A stretch of 6,409 bases of DNA, from the NCBI GenBank assembly GCA_018716005.1, contig DVKN01000154.1, positions 1 through 6,409 of the forward strand, given 5' to 3'. Position numbers and translations under genes: made by a program. The notes below the pieces were generated by a model. It did not search any database and was not told where the DNA came from. It worked only from the letters and a program-made list of their open reading frames with translations. This stretch comes from Candidatus Scatomorpha stercoravium. Its GTDB lineage: Bacteria; Bacillota; Clostridia; Oscillospirales; Oscillospiraceae. Positions 5,867 to 6,409 of this stretch are shown one piece after another; within the stretch, counting starts at the first letter, position 1; every line of letters starts with the position of its first letter.

Positions 5867-6376
5867 TCAGTACAGTATCAGCGCCGCGAGCGCCCCAGCC
5901 GCCGCGGAGAGGCCGACGCGCAGGCGGTCGAGCGAGGCGTCGCGCTCCCGGAGCGAGGCGAGTATGCGCTCCAGCCCGGCCCCGGCGCGCTCTATGGCCG
6001 TGCGCTGGGTCTGCGCGTCGTAGCGGCCCAGGCTCCGGCCCAGCTCCGCGAGGACGGCGAGCGCGTCCGGCGGGAGCTCCATATTTTCCAGCAGCGAGCC
6101 CCATATCGAGGCGAAATCCCGCCCGCAGGGCGCGTCCAGCGCGGCGGCGAGCGCGAGGTAAAAGCCCCGCAGCGGCCGCGGCCCGCCCGCAGCGAGGCGC
6201 GCGGCGCAGTCCGGCAGCGGCGTCAGGCGCGAGGAAATCTCCGCCTTTATGAATTCCAGCGCCGAAATGTGCGCCGCTATGAGCTCGCGGCGGCGGCGCG
6301 CCGACGCGGCCAGCGTCCAGCCGAAGTATATCCCCGCCAGCAGCGGCGCCGCGCAGAGGGCGAGGCGCAGTCTCAT
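5867..6376 (-). CDS. spoIIIAB: Stage III sporulation protein AB
   Basis: This 169-residue protein has the family length (about 170). An N-terminal membrane helix (about 4-20, ending GIYFGW) is followed by the conserved basic start of a helical domain (RRRRELIAAHISALEFIKAE, about 28-47, then TPLPDCAARLA). A helical domain continues to about 150 and a C-terminal membrane helix (LSAAAGALAALILY) ends at the last residue. The cytoplasmic all-helical domain resembles type II/IV secretion platform proteins (GspF/PilC) by published family descriptions, which fits interaction with the SpoIIIAA ATPase. The ATG overlaps the stop of the upstream frame as ATGA. GGGAG sits unusually close (2 nt), so coupling may drive initiation. 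Confidence 0.93.
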   Translation of the reverse strand: MRLRLALCAAPLLAGIYFGWTLAASARRRRELIAAHISALEFIKAEISSRLTPLPDCAARLAAGGPRPLRGFYLALAAALDAPCGRDFASIWGSLLENMELPPDALAVLAELGRSLGRYDAQTQRTAIERAGAGLERILASLRERDASLDRLRVGLSAAAGALAALILY

Positions 6377-6409
6377 ATCTCCCGAAGCTCGGCCCTCCTC
6401 TCCCCTCCG
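6373..6409 (-). CDS. spoIIIAA: Probable C-terminal end of spoIIIAA (ATPase), 5' part outside the window
   Basis: On the minus strand a frame entering from the edge reads GGERRAELREI and stops at TGA (6375-6373), overlapping the spoIIIAB ATG as ATGA, the same junction type used elsewhere in this operon. By operon order this should be the end of SpoIIIAA, the AAA+/secretion-type ATPase of the channel. Eleven residues contain no diagnostic motif, so the call rests on synteny and the overlap. Confidence 0.5.
   Translation of the reverse strand, partial: GGERRAELREI

Noticed and set aside
6353..6376. Cys8 of SpoIIIAB as a lipoprotein cleavage site
   Set aside because: The Cys is too close to the N-terminus for a lipoprotein signal peptide, and SpoIIIAB of this family is anchored by membrane helices.

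Overview
The window is 6.4 kb of GC-rich (roughly two-thirds G+C), tightly packed DNA. Every supported gene lies on the minus strand, so transcription runs from the right end to the left end. The gene content is diagnostic of an endospore-forming Firmicute. The high GC, alanine-rich proteins and frequent ATA isoleucine codons suggest a high-GC member of the Clostridia (Oscillospirales or Christensenellales type), perhaps a gut species. That lineage placement is an inference.

Right part (6409 to 2767, minus strand): the spoIIIA sporulation operon, from what is probably the last codons of spoIIIAA through complete spoIIIAB, AC, AD, AE, AF, AG and AH. In the known system the mother cell (sigma-E) makes these proteins. 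They form the SpoIIIA-SpoIIQ channel, or feeding tube, across the double membrane around the forespore. SpoIIIAA is the ATPase, AB-AE are membrane components, AF/AG/AH carry ring-building domains, and AH docks with forespore SpoIIQ. Most junctions are ATGA, TGATG or GTGA overlaps. A 10-bp-stem intrinsic terminator starts 3 nt after the spoIIIAH stop.

Short intergenic gap (2621 to 2766): it holds that terminator, a likely extended -10 promoter on the same strand, an AT-rich leader with small inverted repeats, and a perfect AAGGAGG ribosome binding site.

Left part (2620 to 1, minus strand): a housekeeping operon of an Asp23/Gls24-family gene (yqhY type), nusB, xseA, xseB and the first 90 codons of an ispA-type prenyl synthase gene that runs off the left edge. 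All junctions overlap. The order matches the Bacillus subtilis spoIIIA-accBC-yqhY-nusB-folD-xseA-xseB-ispA region, except that accB/accC and folD are absent from their usual places.

I see no mobile element, CRISPR array, RNA gene or unknown multi-gene system. The most notable observation is a very short SpoIIIAG that seems to have lost the long insertion in its ring-building domain. SpoIIIAF is also short, and SpoIIIAH carries an Ala/Pro/Ser-rich C-terminal tail. Together these suggest a reduced or remodelled version of the sporulation channel.
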